DNA of 40,079 nucleotides from Gammaproteobacteria bacterium. GTDB lineage: Bacteria > Pseudomonadota > Gammaproteobacteria > SZUA-229. The stretch is taken from positions 1-40,079 of the forward strand of contig JARFRD010000025.1 of NCBI GenBank assembly GCA_029287435.1, read 5' to 3'. The notes beneath the pieces were generated by a model, which was not told the DNA's origin, did no database searches, and saw nothing but the letters and a program-made list of their open reading frames with translations. Of the stretch, positions 16,245-24,598 are shown piece by piece (within the stretch, counting starts at the first letter, position 1; each line of letters opens with the position of its first letter). The position numbers and the translations under genes were made by a program.

Positions 16245-17138
16245 TCACTTATTGCGTGATCTTGGATGTGCCTTATCGTAAACACCAGCCAAATGCTGGA
16301 AATCGAGATGGGTATAAATCTGCGTGGTACTCAGGTTGGCATGGCCCAGCAGTTCCTGTACCGCGCGCAGGTCATTAGATGACTCGAGGATGTGGGATGC
16401 AAACGAATGCCGCAGCATGTGGGGGTGCAGCGATATCCCAACACCCTGCTGTAATGCGCGCTTTTTCAGGCGCTGTTGCACGCTACTGTTACTGATGCGG
16501 GTGCCACGGCTGCTTATAAATAATGCCTTTTCATCCTGCTGTAACCAGCCATTACGCTGCTTGATCCAGTGCTTCATGGCGGCTTCCGCTTTGCTACCAA
16601 AAGGAATCACGCGTTGCTTGCTGCCTTTTCCTGTAACCATCACAGTTTTCTGTTGCCAGTCGATATCACCCAGGTCCAGACCGGTCAGTTCGGAAAGGCG
16701 CAGCCCGCAACCGTAAAACAATTCCATGACGGCACGATCACGGCAAGCCAGGGCATCATCACCCTTGAAGGCCAGTAAGCGGTCAAGCTGATCAACACCC
16801 AGTGTTTCGGGCAGACGATTCACCGACCTGGGCGCCGGCACCCCCTGGGCCGGATTGCTGTCTGCACGTTTGTGTCGACACAACCAGTTGAACAAGCTGC
16901 GTATCGAAGACAGCTGCCGTTGTAAACTTTTACCGGAAAGCCCTTTACGATGCTGACTCGCAACAAAGCCACGCACGACATGGTCATCAACCGTTTTAAA
17001 CTGCTCAATACCACGTTCTTTGCCAAATGCAATGAACGCATCAAGGTCACGGTGATACGCAGCGAGCGTGTGTGGTGAATACCTTTTTTCTGATTGCAGA
17101 TAGGTCAGGAAATCTTGCAGATCAGTTTCGAGAGACAT
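16245..17138 (-). CDS. xerC: Tyrosine recombinase XerC
   Basis: XerC acts with XerD and FtsK at dif to resolve chromosome dimers. The 297-residue protein has an N-terminal SAM-like core-binding domain and a C-terminal catalytic domain with all six active residues: Arg147 (GCGLRLSEL), Lys171 (TGKGSKQR), His240 and Arg243 (HPHMLRHSFASH), His266 (LGHANLS) and Tyr275 (QIYTHL). The positions nearly coincide with E. coli XerC. Its start overlaps the DUF484 stop by one base, the conserved dapF-DUF484-xerC order, which supports XerC over XerD. A nested repeat element lies immediately past its stop. Confidence 0.97.
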   Translation of the reverse strand: MSLETDLQDFLTYLQSEKRYSPHTLAAYHRDLDAFIAFGKERGIEQFKTVDDHVVRGFVASQHRKGLSGKSLQRQLSSIRSLFNWLCRHKRADSNPAQGVPAPRSVNRLPETLGVDQLDRLLAFKGDDALACRDRAVMELFYGCGLRLSELTGLDLGDIDWQQKTVMVTGKGSKQRVIPFGSKAEAAMKHWIKQRNGWLQQDEKALFISSRGTRISNSSVQQRLKKRALQQGVGISLHPHMLRHSFASHILESSNDLRAVQELLGHANLSTTQIYTHLDFQHLAGVYDKAHPRSRNK

Positions 17139-17842
17139 CAGTCTTCGAGGTGCACTGCGAGTGCAGCGCTTACCAGTTCACCGATCTGCTTGAGAAATTC
17201 TGTGCCCATGGAAATATTGAAGCGATGCTCGTCCCTGCCGCCAAGGCCCAGAAGGCCAAGTCGTGAGCCCGCAACCAACGGAATTATCGCTGCAGAACCG
17301 ACAGCGTCTGCCTCATCTCTGAACATGAAGGCCTTTTGTTCTTCGCTACAACGTCCACATACCGGGTTACTGTTGTCGAGCATGGTGGTAAAAGCGCTCA
17401 AGCCTTCATCATCCGAATGCACAAACACATCCGGTTTGTTGTCGATAATTTGCTGATCATCACTGAACAGGCGAAGCACGGCAAAATCCGCATCCAGCTC
17501 GTTACCAAGTTCAGCCAGAACCAGGCTAATGACATCATCAAGATCATGCGCGCCGAGTAAATTGATTGCCAGACGGTGGCGACTTTCGGCAAGCCTTTCG
17601 TTACTGCGGGCGATATCCATGAGTTCGCGTAATCGCTTGTCAGAACTCTGTAACTTGTCACGCAGCGTACTGACCTGGCGTTCGATCAACGACACGGCCT
17701 TGCCGGTTTCATGCGTGATTTCGAGCTCAGTCAGTAAGGAAGGATAGCGGCTTAAAATATCTGGAAATTGTTTTAACAGCTCAATCAGCTGTTGTTCTGC
17801 ATCAAGCGATTCTTGTTTTTGTTCTTGTGCTTGTGTATTCAC
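17138..17842 (-). CDS. DUF484 family protein (YigA-like)
   Basis: A 234-residue GAF-like DUF484 protein. The N-terminal half is helical and likely coiled ([16 protein letters not shown], then a charged region with many Arg, Glu and Gln). The C-terminal half has the GAF-type pattern with [19 protein letters not shown], followed by [16 protein letters not shown] at the end. Its function is unknown; it is almost always encoded between dapF and xerC. The GTG start overlaps the dapF stop by four bases (GTGA) and its stop overlaps xerC by one base, so all three genes are translationally coupled. Confidence 0.95.
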   Translation of the reverse strand: MNTQAQEQKQESLDAEQQLIELLKQFPDILSRYPSLLTELEITHETGKAVSLIERQVSTLRDKLQSSDKRLRELMDIARSNERLAESRHRLAINLLGAHDLDDVISLVLAELGNELDADFAVLRLFSDDQQIIDNKPDVFVHSDDEGLSAFTTMLDNSNPVCGRCSEEQKAFMFRDEADAVGSAAIIPLVAGSRLGLLGLGGRDEHRFNISMGTEFLKQIGELVSAALAVHLED

Positions 17843-18681
17843 AGTGTTATTTGCCCTTCAAATACAGTTTGTGCCGGCCCCGTCATCAGTAATGGTTCAC
17901 CGTGTCCAGACCAGCGAATAGTAAGGTCGCCCCCTGTTAACTCTGCATGAACCGTTTCATCCAGCAAGCTGTTATGGATGCCCACCGCTACTGCAGCACA
18001 GGCACCGGTACCACAAGCCATGGTTTCTCCTGCGCCGCGCTCAAACACGCGCAGGCGGATATGGCTACGATCCATAATTTCCATGAAACCAACATTAACA
18101 CGTTCAGGAAACCGTTCATGATTTTCGATAGCTGCGCCGAGTTCTTCAACCGGCGCTTCTGCCACTGAATCGACCAGCAACACCGCGTGCGGATTGCCGA
18201 CAGATACAGCACCTATAGCATATTTTTCACCATTCACCATCAACTGATGGTATTCAGTGTCGTCTGCATCGCTTTCATTGGCAATAAACGGTAAATCCTC
18301 GGGATCAAACGAGGGTATGCCCATATCAACACTGACCTGGCCGTCGTCTTCGATCTCTAGATAGATCATGCCCGCTTGCGTCTCAACTGGAATCGTGGTG
18401 CTGGTAGTCATGCCACGGTCCGTGACAAAACGCGCAAAACAACGGGCACCATTGCCACATTGTGATACTTCACCGCCGTCCGCATTATATATACGGTAGC
18501 GAAACTCTGCGCCTTCCAGCGTTGGTGGTTCGACCAGCAACAACTGGTCACAACCGACACCAAAATGCCGGTTCGCAATGAAGCGAACCTGTTCCATGCT
18601 CAGGTCGATTGACTGGTTGATCGCATCGATGACAACAAAGTCGTTGCCGATGCCATGCATTTTGGTGAAGTTGATTTGCAT
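17839..18681 (-). CDS. dapF: Diaminopimelate epimerase DapF
   Basis: DapF interconverts LL- and meso-diaminopimelate for peptidoglycan and lysine synthesis, without a cofactor. Using the ATG at 18681 the protein has 280 residues and begins [19 protein letters not shown], the family N terminus. The frame continues to a TTG at 18717, but that extension is made of repeat sequence. The two catalytic cysteines are Cys75 ([10 protein letters not shown]) and Cys223 ([10 protein letters not shown]). Its stop overlaps DUF484. lysA, the next enzyme in the pathway, is encoded about 1.3 kb upstream but separated by two unrelated secreted-protein genes and a repeat. The 5' untranslated region contains a GC-rich repeated motif. 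Confidence 0.97.
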   Translation of the reverse strand: MQINFTKMHGIGNDFVVIDAINQSIDLSMEQVRFIANRHFGVGCDQLLLVEPPTLEGAEFRYRIYNADGGEVSQCGNGARCFARFVTDRGMTTSTTIPVETQAGMIYLEIEDDGQVSVDMGIPSFDPEDLPFIANESDADDTEYHQLMVNGEKYAIGAVSVGNPHAVLLVDSVAEAPVEELGAAIENHERFPERVNVGFMEIMDRSHIRLRVFERGAGETMACGTGACAAVAVGIHNSLLDETVHAELTGGDLTIRWSGHGEPLLMTGPAQTVFEGQITL

Positions 18682-18689
18682 GGGGTTGA

Positions 18690-18720
18690 TTTCACCGCAA
18701 AGACGCGAAGAACGCAAAGA
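18690..18720. repeat. Short periodic repeat motif in the dapF leader
   Basis: On the plus strand this stretch contains CACCGCAAAGACGCGAAG followed by AACGCAAAGA, a near-repeating unit of about 9-10 bases. It resembles the outer arms of copies 2 and 3 (CCGCAGAGGCGCAGAG, and CTCTGTGCCCTCTGTGCC on the right of copy 3) in composition and periodicity. It lies 9-39 bases upstream of the dapF start codon, so it would be transcribed as part of the dapF leader. Confidence 0.5.
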
Positions 18721-18740
18721 TAAAAATTATATGTTTTAGG

Positions 18741-18900
18741 TAATTAGGCGCGGAGTTTTTTCTTGTATAGGGCCATGCATGTTATCTCGACCAACGGCAG
18801 AGATCTCCTGAACAGCATGAGAACGCCCGGGAGATTTCTCCCTGCGGTCGAAATGACAACAATCGTAAGACCTCTGTGCCCTCTGTGCCTCCGTTGCAAC
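18741..18900. repeat. Palindromic dispersed repeat, copy 3 with flanks
   Basis: The inner arms are 18780-18808 and 18830-18858, the right arm ending CCCTGCGGTCGAAATGACA. The left arm is degraded in the middle (GACCAACGGCAG). The left flank (GGCGCGGAGTTTTTT and a TATAGG nearby) aligns with the reverse complement of the right flank of copy 2, so homology extends well beyond the palindrome. The right flank holds CCTCTGTGCCCTCTGTGCC, the same kind of periodic motif as the outer arms of copy 2. The element lies between the rhodanese terminator and dapF. Confidence 0.88.
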
Positions 18901-18901
18901 C

Positions 18902-18930
18902 AAAAAAAGGCCACCCGAAGGTGGCCTTTT
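18902..18930 (-). terminator. Rho-independent terminator of the rhodanese gene
   Basis: Read on the minus strand, the stem GGCCACC with loop TTCG and partner GGTGGCC is followed by seven T residues. A run of A before the stem mirrors the T tract. It lies 22 bases past the rhodanese stop codon. This is the clearest intrinsic terminator in the window and isolates the secreted-protein pair from dapF. Confidence 0.92.
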
Positions 18931-18952
18931 CATACATCTGGATGATGCGGGA

Positions 18953-19612
18953 TTACTTGCCTGGAACAGTGCTCAGACCCAGGATTTCCCAGTCCTGCAT
19001 ACCACCACGGTACCACTTGATCTTGTGTGCAGGGTAACCGAACTTAAGCAGGTTCTTGATGTTGTTCGGAGACTGACCACACCACATGCCGTTACAGAAC
19101 AGAACAAGGGTCTTGGCTTTGCTGAAGTTCAGCAGGCCTTCACTTTCAGTTACACCAAACTCGTCTTCCATGATTTCCATGATAGAAACAGGATCAGCAC
19201 CCTTGGCAGGATTCAGCTTGGTCCATGGAAGATTCTTGGCGCCAGGAATAGTGCCTTTCTTGACCCAGTCAGGTGTACGTGAGTCAATCACCAGGATGGT
19301 CTCGTCACCCGCTGACATTTTCTTCAGGTACTCGATGACTTCGACTTCGCCGATGGTTTCAACGCCTGGAGCCAGCGTAGATGGCTGAATACAGAACGGC
19401 GGGCATGGGCGTGAAGTCTTGGCAAATGATGGGTTAACTGTGTTCTTGTTATTCTGGTTACGTGAAATTTTCACTTTTTTACCATCATGAACAACTTCAG
19501 CGTCCATCATCTTCGGCGTAATGCCAACCGGCTTGCCAGCTGCAAACGCATTTGCAGAAATCGTCAGGCCAGCGGCCAGCATTGAAACAGCAACAAGTTT
19601 TGCTTTTAACAT
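18953..19612 (-). CDS. Periplasmic single-domain rhodanese-like protein
   Basis: The protein (219 residues from the ATG at 19612) has a signal peptide ending near NAFAAG, a 60-residue N-terminal extension with a CPPFC pair (Cys70, Cys74), and a rhodanese domain: ILVIDSRTPDWVKKGTIPGA, then the active-site loop FCNGMWCGQS (Cys173, second Cys178), and KWYRGGMQDWEILG. Rhodaneses move sulfane sulfur between thiols, but the physiological acceptor here is unknown. The start at 19612 has a strong GGAGGAG site. A TTG 18 bases upstream would translate the ribosome site itself and was rejected. It is preceded by a 60-residue secreted protein and ends at a clear terminator, so the two form a probable unit. 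Confidence 0.93.
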   Translation of the reverse strand: MLKAKLVAVSMLAAGLTISANAFAAGKPVGITPKMMDAEVVHDGKKVKISRNQNNKNTVNPSFAKTSRPCPPFCIQPSTLAPGVETIGEVEVIEYLKKMSAGDETILVIDSRTPDWVKKGTIPGAKNLPWTKLNPAKGADPVSIMEIMEDEFGVTESEGLLNFSKAKTLVLFCNGMWCGQSPNNIKNLLKFGYPAHKIKWYRGGMQDWEILGLSTVPGK

Positions 19613-19643
19613 GAGAGTGGTCTCCTCCAATAGGTGTTTACTC

Positions 19644-19659
19644 GCAGTCTCTCGACTGC
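19644..19659 (-). promoter_or_regulatory. Perfect stem with GAGA tetraloop before the rhodanese gene
   Basis: Minus-strand transcript would form GCAGTC, loop GAGA, GACTGC: six perfect pairs closed by a GNRA tetraloop. It sits about 15 bases before the rhodanese ribosome site and just after a very A/T-rich stretch. This is the arrangement seen where mRNA is cut by RNase E and the downstream piece is protected by a 5' hairpin. No T run follows, so it is unlikely to be a terminator. Confidence 0.6.
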
Positions 19660-19720
19660 TTATTTAAAAAAATATTTATTGATTACTTATATGGACAACC
19701 AGGTGATACAACAGGTGTGA

Positions 19721-19903
19721 TTAATCACATTCAGGTTCTTCTTCACCTTCTTTTGGCTTTTCGCCTTCAGGTTTTTTGTCGCCATCAGCTGCAACGATGT
19801 CACATGCCGCACCAGCATCGATACCGGTAACAGAAGCATGAACAGGCAGTGCAAAACTGGCAAACATAATTAGCAAAAATGCCAGGCGAGATAATTTATT
19901 CAT
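19721..19903 (-). CDS. Small secreted acidic protein with two cysteines
   Basis: A 60-residue product with a clear signal peptide (NKLSRLAFLLIMFASFALP, cleavage probably after VHA). The mature part is only about 36 residues: a short IDAGAACDIVAADG segment followed by a Lys/Pro/Glu-rich tail ending EEEPECD. There are two cysteines, one at each end of the low-complexity stretch. A GAGGAA ribosome site lies just before the ATG. I recognise no family. It is encoded directly upstream of the rhodanese with a 108-base gap to that start, so it may be a periplasmic thiol partner of the rhodanese, but that is inference. Confidence 0.7.
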   Translation of the reverse strand: MNKLSRLAFLLIMFASFALPVHASVTGIDAGAACDIVAADGDKKPEGEKPKEGEEEPECD

Positions 19904-20016
19904 TGATATTCCTCTATTACAACTAAACTAACTTCATTAGCATAACAAAGTGGCCTGAAAACAATAGGACAATTTGGCAGAAAAAAGAAAAATCAGGCAG
20001 ATTAACCCTTTTATTT

Positions 20017-21294
20017 TCAGCTTAATATGACTTCATTCTGGAATAATTGTTCGATAGTTTCACGTTTTCGCACTATCTCGGCTTTTTCTCCATCCACCAT
20101 AACCTCGGCCGCGCGCGGACGGGTGTTGTAATTGGAGCTCATGGAAAATCCGTAGGCGCCCGCTGAACGCACCACCAGGTAGTCGCCCTGCTCGATAACA
20201 AGATCGCGGTTTTTGCCCAGGAAGTCGCCGGTTTCACACACCGGGCCCACCACATCATAGGTTTTCACGCTATCGTCCAGGCTGTCGACTTTTGCCGAAG
20301 ATCTATCTTCAGGCTGCTTCAGCGGAAGGATCTCCTGCCAGGCTTGATACAAAGCGGGGCGCATTAAATCGTTCATTGCGGCATCAACAATCGCAAAGTT
20401 TTTATCTTCATTATGTTTCAGGTATAGAACCTGCGTGATTAATATACCTGCATTCCCGGCTATGGCACGTCCAGGCTCGATCAGAATTTCCAGCTCACGC
20501 TCGCGTAAACGCTCAACCAGTGCGGCAGCATGTTCAGCCGGTTCAGGCGGCTCTTCATCTCGATAGCGGATACCAAGACCACCGCCCATGTCGAGATGCT
20601 TCAGCTTGATACCCAGCCCATCGAGCTTGTCGATCAGCGCCAGCACACGGTCCAGGGCATCAACAAACGGGGCTATTTCGGTAAGTTGAGAGCCGATATG
20701 ACAGTCGATGCCATGCACCTCGAGGTGACTGGATTCAGCCGCGCGCTGATACGCGGCTATGGCGTCTTCCATGGACACACCGAACTTGTTCTCTTTCAAA
20801 CCTGTTGAAATATAGGGATGCGTTTTGGCATCCACATCCGGATTCACCCGTAATGAAACGGGAGCCACTTTACCCATGTCGGCGGCCACCTGCTCGATCA
20901 GCTCGAGTTCAGCAAGCGATTCCACGTTAAAGCAACGGATACCGACTTGCAGCGCGCGCTCGATTTCGTCGCGGCGCTTGCCGACACCCGAAAATACGAC
21001 CTTGCCTGCCTCACCACCCGCCGCAAGCACGCGCTCGAGTTCACCCACAGAGACAATGTCAAAACCCGAGCCCAGCCTGGCCAGCAGATTCAGCACGGCC
21101 AGCGACGAATTGGCTTTCACGGCATAACAAACCAGGTGTGGCAACGCTGACAGCGCTTGATCGAATGCTTTCCAGTGGCGCTCCAGGGTTGCGCGTGAAT
21201 ACACGTAGCAGGGCGTACCCCACTCGGCAATGTGCGCACTGATATCGACATCCTCGGCCCACAGCCGACCCTCGCGATAATTAAAATAATCCAT
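20017..21294 (-). CDS. lysA: Diaminopimelate decarboxylase LysA
   Basis: LysA removes CO2 from meso-diaminopimelate to give lysine, using pyridoxal phosphate. The PLP lysine is Lys60 in CYAVKANSSLAVL. Other conserved pieces are GFDIVSVGELERVL, HIGSQLTE, the glycine-rich LDMGGGLGI, EPGRAIAGNAG, the substrate cysteine segment GPVCETGDFLG and GAYGFSMSSNYNTRPR. The 425 residues are typical. The start overlaps the lptM stop by one base (TAATG), the conserved lptM-lysA pair. In related genomes dapF usually follows directly, whereas here two secreted-protein genes intervene. Confidence 0.98.
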   Translation of the reverse strand: MDYFNYREGRLWAEDVDISAHIAEWGTPCYVYSRATLERHWKAFDQALSALPHLVCYAVKANSSLAVLNLLARLGSGFDIVSVGELERVLAAGGEAGKVVFSGVGKRRDEIERALQVGIRCFNVESLAELELIEQVAADMGKVAPVSLRVNPDVDAKTHPYISTGLKENKFGVSMEDAIAAYQRAAESSHLEVHGIDCHIGSQLTEIAPFVDALDRVLALIDKLDGLGIKLKHLDMGGGLGIRYRDEEPPEPAEHAAALVERLRERELEILIEPGRAIAGNAGILITQVLYLKHNEDKNFAIVDAAMNDLMRPALYQAWQEILPLKQPEDRSSAKVDSLDDSVKTYDVVGPVCETGDFLGKNRDLVIEQGDYLVVRSAGAYGFSMSSNYNTRPRAAEVMVDGEKAEIVRKRETIEQLFQNEVILS

Positions 21295-21416
21295 TAGCTT
21301 GTCTGCTCCTTTTCCTGTTGGTCGTCTTCAGGCAAGTACAACGGCCCGGTCTGGCCACAGGCAGAGATCAGTAGCATCCAGATGAGTACAAATGTTACGC
21401 GCACGAATAAATTCAA
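21294..21416 (-). CDS. lptM: LptM (YifL) small outer-membrane lipoprotein
   Basis: A 40-residue lipoprotein encoded immediately upstream of lysA. The signal ends with the lipobox ISAC, and the mature protein begins CGQTGPLYLPEDD, the diagnostic LptM sequence. LptM is a small lipoprotein that assists assembly and disulfide maturation of LptD in the LPS translocon. No ATG is available: the frame can start at TTG 21416 or at GTG 21404 (36 residues), and an AAGG lies just before the TTG. I give the longer form, but the GTG is at least as likely on ribosome-site spacing. The stop shares one base with the lysA ATG. Confidence 0.85.
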   Translation of the reverse strand: MNLFVRVTFVLIWMLLISACGQTGPLYLPEDDQQEKEQTS

Positions 21417-21492
21417 CCTTGTTGAGTAGTCAAAGGGCGATTATTGCAATATTCTGTGCGCTCCGAAACCACCCTGTTGATAATGCCTGGCC

Positions 21493-22167
21493 ATGAACAG
21501 CGAAGATGCACCCATCATTATTGAAACCCGGCCGGGCGAACCGGCGTCGGCTGCCGTGATCTGGCTGCACGGTCTTGGTGCCGATGGCAGTGATTTTGTA
21601 CCGCTGGTTTCCGAACTGGATCTGCCGGCCAACATCAACATACGTTTCGTGTTCCCGCACGCGCCGGTGCGGCCGATCACCATCAACCAGGGTTATCACA
21701 TGCGCGGCTGGTATGACATCACCAGCCTGGATATCGCCAACCGCGACGACATGGAAGGCATCCTGGCATCAGCGCAAATTCTGAACCGCTTATGTGATGA
21801 ACTGGTCGCCTCGGGTATCGCTTCTGAGCGCATTGTGTTTGCCGGTTTTTCGCAGGGTGGCGCCATAGCGCTCTATGCCGGACTGCGCTATCCGAAAAAA
21901 CTCGCCGGCATCATGGCATTATCAACGTACCTGCCGCTCGGCGACACACTGGCACAGGAGGCATCGGCCGCAAACCGTGACACTCCGATTTTCATGGCCC
22001 ATGGCCTGCAGGATGATATCGTGGCATTTCAGTTCGGGGTTCGCAGCCGTACCCGGCTGCAACAACAGGGATACCCGGTGCAGTGGACCGATTATTCGAT
22101 GGGGCACAGCGTCAGTATTGAAGAAATTCGTGATATCGGTAACTGGTTGAAAAATACACTGAACTAA
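21493..22167 (+). CDS. Carboxylesterase / phospholipase, alpha-beta hydrolase
   Basis: A 224-residue cytoplasmic serine hydrolase of the carboxylesterase/acyl-protein thioesterase-like family. The oxyanion region is VIWLHGLGADGSDF, the nucleophile is Ser120 in FAGFSQGGA, the acid is Asp174 in HGLQDDIV, and the base is His205 in SMGHSV. Such enzymes hydrolyse short-chain esters and some lysophospholipids; the native substrate is not evident. No signal peptide is seen. The gene is divergent from lptM-lysA with about 76 bases between the starts. The neighbouring downstream genes are unrelated in sequence. Confidence 0.93.
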   Translation: MNSEDAPIIIETRPGEPASAAVIWLHGLGADGSDFVPLVSELDLPANINIRFVFPHAPVRPITINQGYHMRGWYDITSLDIANRDDMEGILASAQILNRLCDELVASGIASERIVFAGFSQGGAIALYAGLRYPKKLAGIMALSTYLPLGDTLAQEASAANRDTPIFMAHGLQDDIVAFQFGVRSRTRLQQQGYPVQWTDYSMGHSVSIEEIRDIGNWLKNTLN

Positions 22168-22379
22168 TCCGCGAGCATGTGGAACCGGGATGGAATATTG
22201 ATCAGCACACGATTGCAGCAATAGACTGCTTTTTTGCCGACGATCGATGCCAAACAGGTCCATATCGTGCTGTAATTATATCCTGAGCCAGGCCCTGGTA
22301 GTGCCTGTGACTGATCTACACGCCCGTGGTAGATATGGGCTAATATAGGTTTCAGATCGTTTAGAAAACGAGGCGCCAC

Positions 22380-22742
22380 GTGGACAAAACCAGTAATAGC
22401 GAGATCACGCTCAGCATCGACATGGAGCCGGCCGAGCCGCTATGGAAGATTGCGCCCACGCGTGATGAAAACGGCGACCACCTCAGCGACTTTCTGATGA
22501 TCATCCCCAGGCTGCGCCAGAAACCCGAAAATCATATCAAGCGCACCCTCAACAACATCGATCGCGCTCTGAAACAGTTCAACCAGTCCGTCGTCTTTGC
22601 CAACATGGATATGAAGCTGAACACGCTGTGGGTTTCATTCAAACCCGAACCCGGTCTGTTCATGGAAATCGCGGCCGCGATCAAACTACAGGTACCCGAA
22701 GCTGTCCTGGTCGGCGACATGAGTTCCCGCATCACCAAGTAA
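22380..22742 (+). CDS. Conserved-looking protein of unknown function
   Basis: A 120-residue protein starting at GTG 22380, supported by a GAGG ribosome site six bases upstream. It is soluble, with no signal or membrane segment. Visible features are a short beta-like N terminus (EITLSIDMEPAEPLWKI), a DFLMIIPRL segment, a charged helix, and a C-terminal alpha/beta pattern (FANMDMKLNTLWVSFKP, then AAAIKLQVPEAVLVG) that looks like half of a ferredoxin-like fold. I do not recognise a family. The 212 bases upstream contain a TAATAT element that could be a -10 box. The Hpt gene follows 65 bases downstream, so a link to phosphorelay signalling is possible but unproven. Confidence 0.7.
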   Translation: MDKTSNSEITLSIDMEPAEPLWKIAPTRDENGDHLSDFLMIIPRLRQKPENHIKRTLNNIDRALKQFNQSVVFANMDMKLNTLWVSFKPEPGLFMEIAAAIKLQVPEAVLVGDMSSRITK

Positions 22743-22807
22743 ACGCGATTTCAGCGTCTATACTCTTTGATAAAACCCGCTACTCTACGACTACTGAAGG
22801 AAATTGC

Positions 22808-23149
22808 ATGGAACAAGCATTGAACACGGATGCACTGGCCGAATTGCGTGAACTCATGGGCGATGCGCTCAATGATGTGATACGCACCTTCATTGATTAC
22901 ATGCCAGAGCAGGTCGACTCTTTAAGCAGCGCTATTAACGCCAAAGATGCTGATACTGTTTTTAACGTGGCGCATAAAATGAAAAGCTCATGCGGCAGTA
23001 TAGGAGCTATCGGTCTGGCACAGCTGGCTGAAGAAATCGAACTGATCGGTCGCTCGGGTACAACCGAGAATACATCGGTGTTGTTCGAAAAATTCCGCGA
23101 TCTTTATACCGAGGTCGATGCCCAGCTAAAGGCCGAGCTGGAAAAATAA
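22808..23149 (+). CDS. Stand-alone Hpt (histidine phosphotransfer) protein
   Basis: A 113-residue four-helix Hpt protein that would relay phosphate between receiver domains. The phosphorylatable histidine is His56 in FNVAHKMKSSCGSIGA, the family signature. The rest is helical and acidic with a LAEEIELIGR segment, as expected. The ATG at 22808 has an AAGGAAA ribosome site; the frame is open further upstream but that part overlaps the previous gene in another frame. No hybrid kinase or receiver partner is encoded next to it. The AlgZ/AlgR-type pair 1.5 kb away is a LytTR system that does not normally use Hpt. Confidence 0.92.
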   Translation: MEQALNTDALAELRELMGDALNDVIRTFIDYMPEQVDSLSSAINAKDADTVFNVAHKMKSSCGSIGAIGLAQLAEEIELIGRSGTTENTSVLFEKFRDLYTEVDAQLKAELEK

Positions 23150-23165
23150 ACCTGTCTTCCAGGCG

Positions 23166-24587
23166 TTAACCGAGCAGGCGCTTGTGCGCTGCTTTAGCTG
23201 CCTTGCGTACCTGGTCCGGTGCCGTGCCGCCGATATGGTTTCTTGCTGCGACAGAACCTTCCAGCGTCAGCACATCAAAGACATCCTCTGTGATCATATC
23301 CGAGAATTGCTGCAACTGATCGAGCGGCATCTCGCTGAGGTCGAGCTTGCTTTCGATACCAAACGCCACGGCTTTACCAACGACCTCATGGGCATCACGA
23401 AAGGGCAGGCCCTTGCGCACCAAGTAGTCCGCGAGATCCGTCGCCGTAGAAAAGCCCTGTTTGGCTGCTGCGTACATGTTTTCCCGCTTGCACTCGATGG
23501 CCGGCACCATGTCAGCAAACGCGCGCAACGAACCCGACACGGTGTCGATGGTATCGAACAGTGGTTCCTTGTCTTCCTGGTTGTCCTTGTTATAAGCCAA
23601 TGGTTGTGACTTCATCAACGTCAGCATGCTAACCAGGTTACCGTTGACGCGACCGGTTTTTCCACGCACCAGTTCCGGAACATCCGGATTTTTCTTTTGC
23701 GGCATGATGGATGAGCCCGTGCAATAGCGGTCGGGCAGCTCGATAAAGTCAAACTGTGCCGATGACCACATCACCAGTTCTTCAGACATACGTGAAAGAT
23801 GTGTCATGAGCACAGCTGAAGCCGCGCAAAACTCGATTGCAAAATCACGATCGCTTACAGCATCGAGGGAATTGGCCGCCGGCGCAGAAAAGCCCAGCTC
23901 ATCAGCGGTGAACTCGCGGTCGACAGGGTAACTCGTACCCGCCAGTGCTGCCGCACCCAGCGGTGATATGTTCATGCGCTCACGACAATCGTGCATGCGC
24001 GTAGCATCGCGCTGCAGCATTTCGAACCAGGCCAGCATATGGTGACCGAAGGTTACAGGCTGTGCTACCTGCAGGTGAGTGAAGCCGGGCATGATGGTAT
24101 CGGCTTCACGTTGCGCCAGGGCGAGCAAGCCTTTCTGCATTTCCAGCAGCTGGGCAATAATGAAATCAATCTGTTCCCGCAGGTAAAGACGGATATCCGT
24201 CGCAACCTGGTCATTGCGCGAGCGACCCGTATGCAGGCGTTTTCCAGCATCACCGATCAGATCCGTCAAGCGTGCTTCGATATTCATGTGTACATCTTCG
24301 CGCGCTACAGACCAGTCGAATTCACCATTTTCAATTTCCTGTTCAACACTATCCAGGCCTTTCAGAATGGCTTCACAATCGGACTTCGACAACACGCCTG
24401 CCTTTTTCAGCATACGTGCATGCGCTCGCGAACCAGCAATGTCCTGTTTGTACATGCGCTGGTCAAACTGAACCGATGCCGTAAAGGCCTCGACAAACGC
24501 ATCGGTCTGTTCGCTAAAGCGCCCACCCCAGGCAGTATTAGTTGCCTCGCTGGCCGGATTTTTCCTGTTGTCGTCTTTCTTGCTCAT
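23166..24587 (-). CDS. argH: Argininosuccinate lyase ArgH
   Basis: ArgH splits argininosuccinate into arginine and fumarate, the last step of arginine synthesis. The fumarase/aspartase superfamily signature [15 protein letters not shown] is intact, with the catalytic serine. Also conserved are [14 protein letters not shown], the [16 protein letters not shown] segment with the catalytic histidine, and [17 protein letters not shown]. The 473 residues include a slightly longer polar N terminus ([17 protein letters not shown]) before WGGRF. The gene converges with the Hpt gene (16-base gap) and is divergent from algZ, a neighbourhood also found in Pseudomonas. Confidence 0.98.
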   Translation of the reverse strand: MSKKDDNRKNPASEATNTAWGGRFSEQTDAFVEAFTASVQFDQRMYKQDIAGSRAHARMLKKAGVLSKSDCEAILKGLDSVEQEIENGEFDWSVAREDVHMNIEARLTDLIGDAGKRLHTGRSRNDQVATDIRLYLREQIDFIIAQLLEMQKGLLALAQREADTIMPGFTHLQVAQPVTFGHHMLAWFEMLQRDATRMHDCRERMNISPLGAAALAGTSYPVDREFTADELGFSAPAANSLDAVSDRDFAIEFCAASAVLMTHLSRMSEELVMWSSAQFDFIELPDRYCTGSSIMPQKKNPDVPELVRGKTGRVNGNLVSMLTLMKSQPLAYNKDNQEDKEPLFDTIDTVSGSLRAFADMVPAIECKRENMYAAAKQGFSTATDLADYLVRKGLPFRDAHEVVGKAVAFGIESKLDLSEMPLDQLQQFSDMITEDVFDVLTLEGSVAARNHIGGTAPDQVRKAAKAAHKRLLG

Positions 24588-24598
24588 AATTGTTCGCG

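Noticed and set aside
18682-18717. TTG-started N-terminal extension of DapF
   Set aside because: It is encoded by repeat sequence, and family members begin at the [10 protein letters not shown] equivalent.
19613-19630. Upstream TTG start for the rhodanese
   Set aside because: The extra codons are the Shine-Dalgarno sequence itself; the ATG at 19612 starts a normal signal peptide.
22213-22235. Possible terminator after the carboxylesterase (GCAG, loop, CTGC, six T)
   Set aside because: Only four base pairs in the stem.
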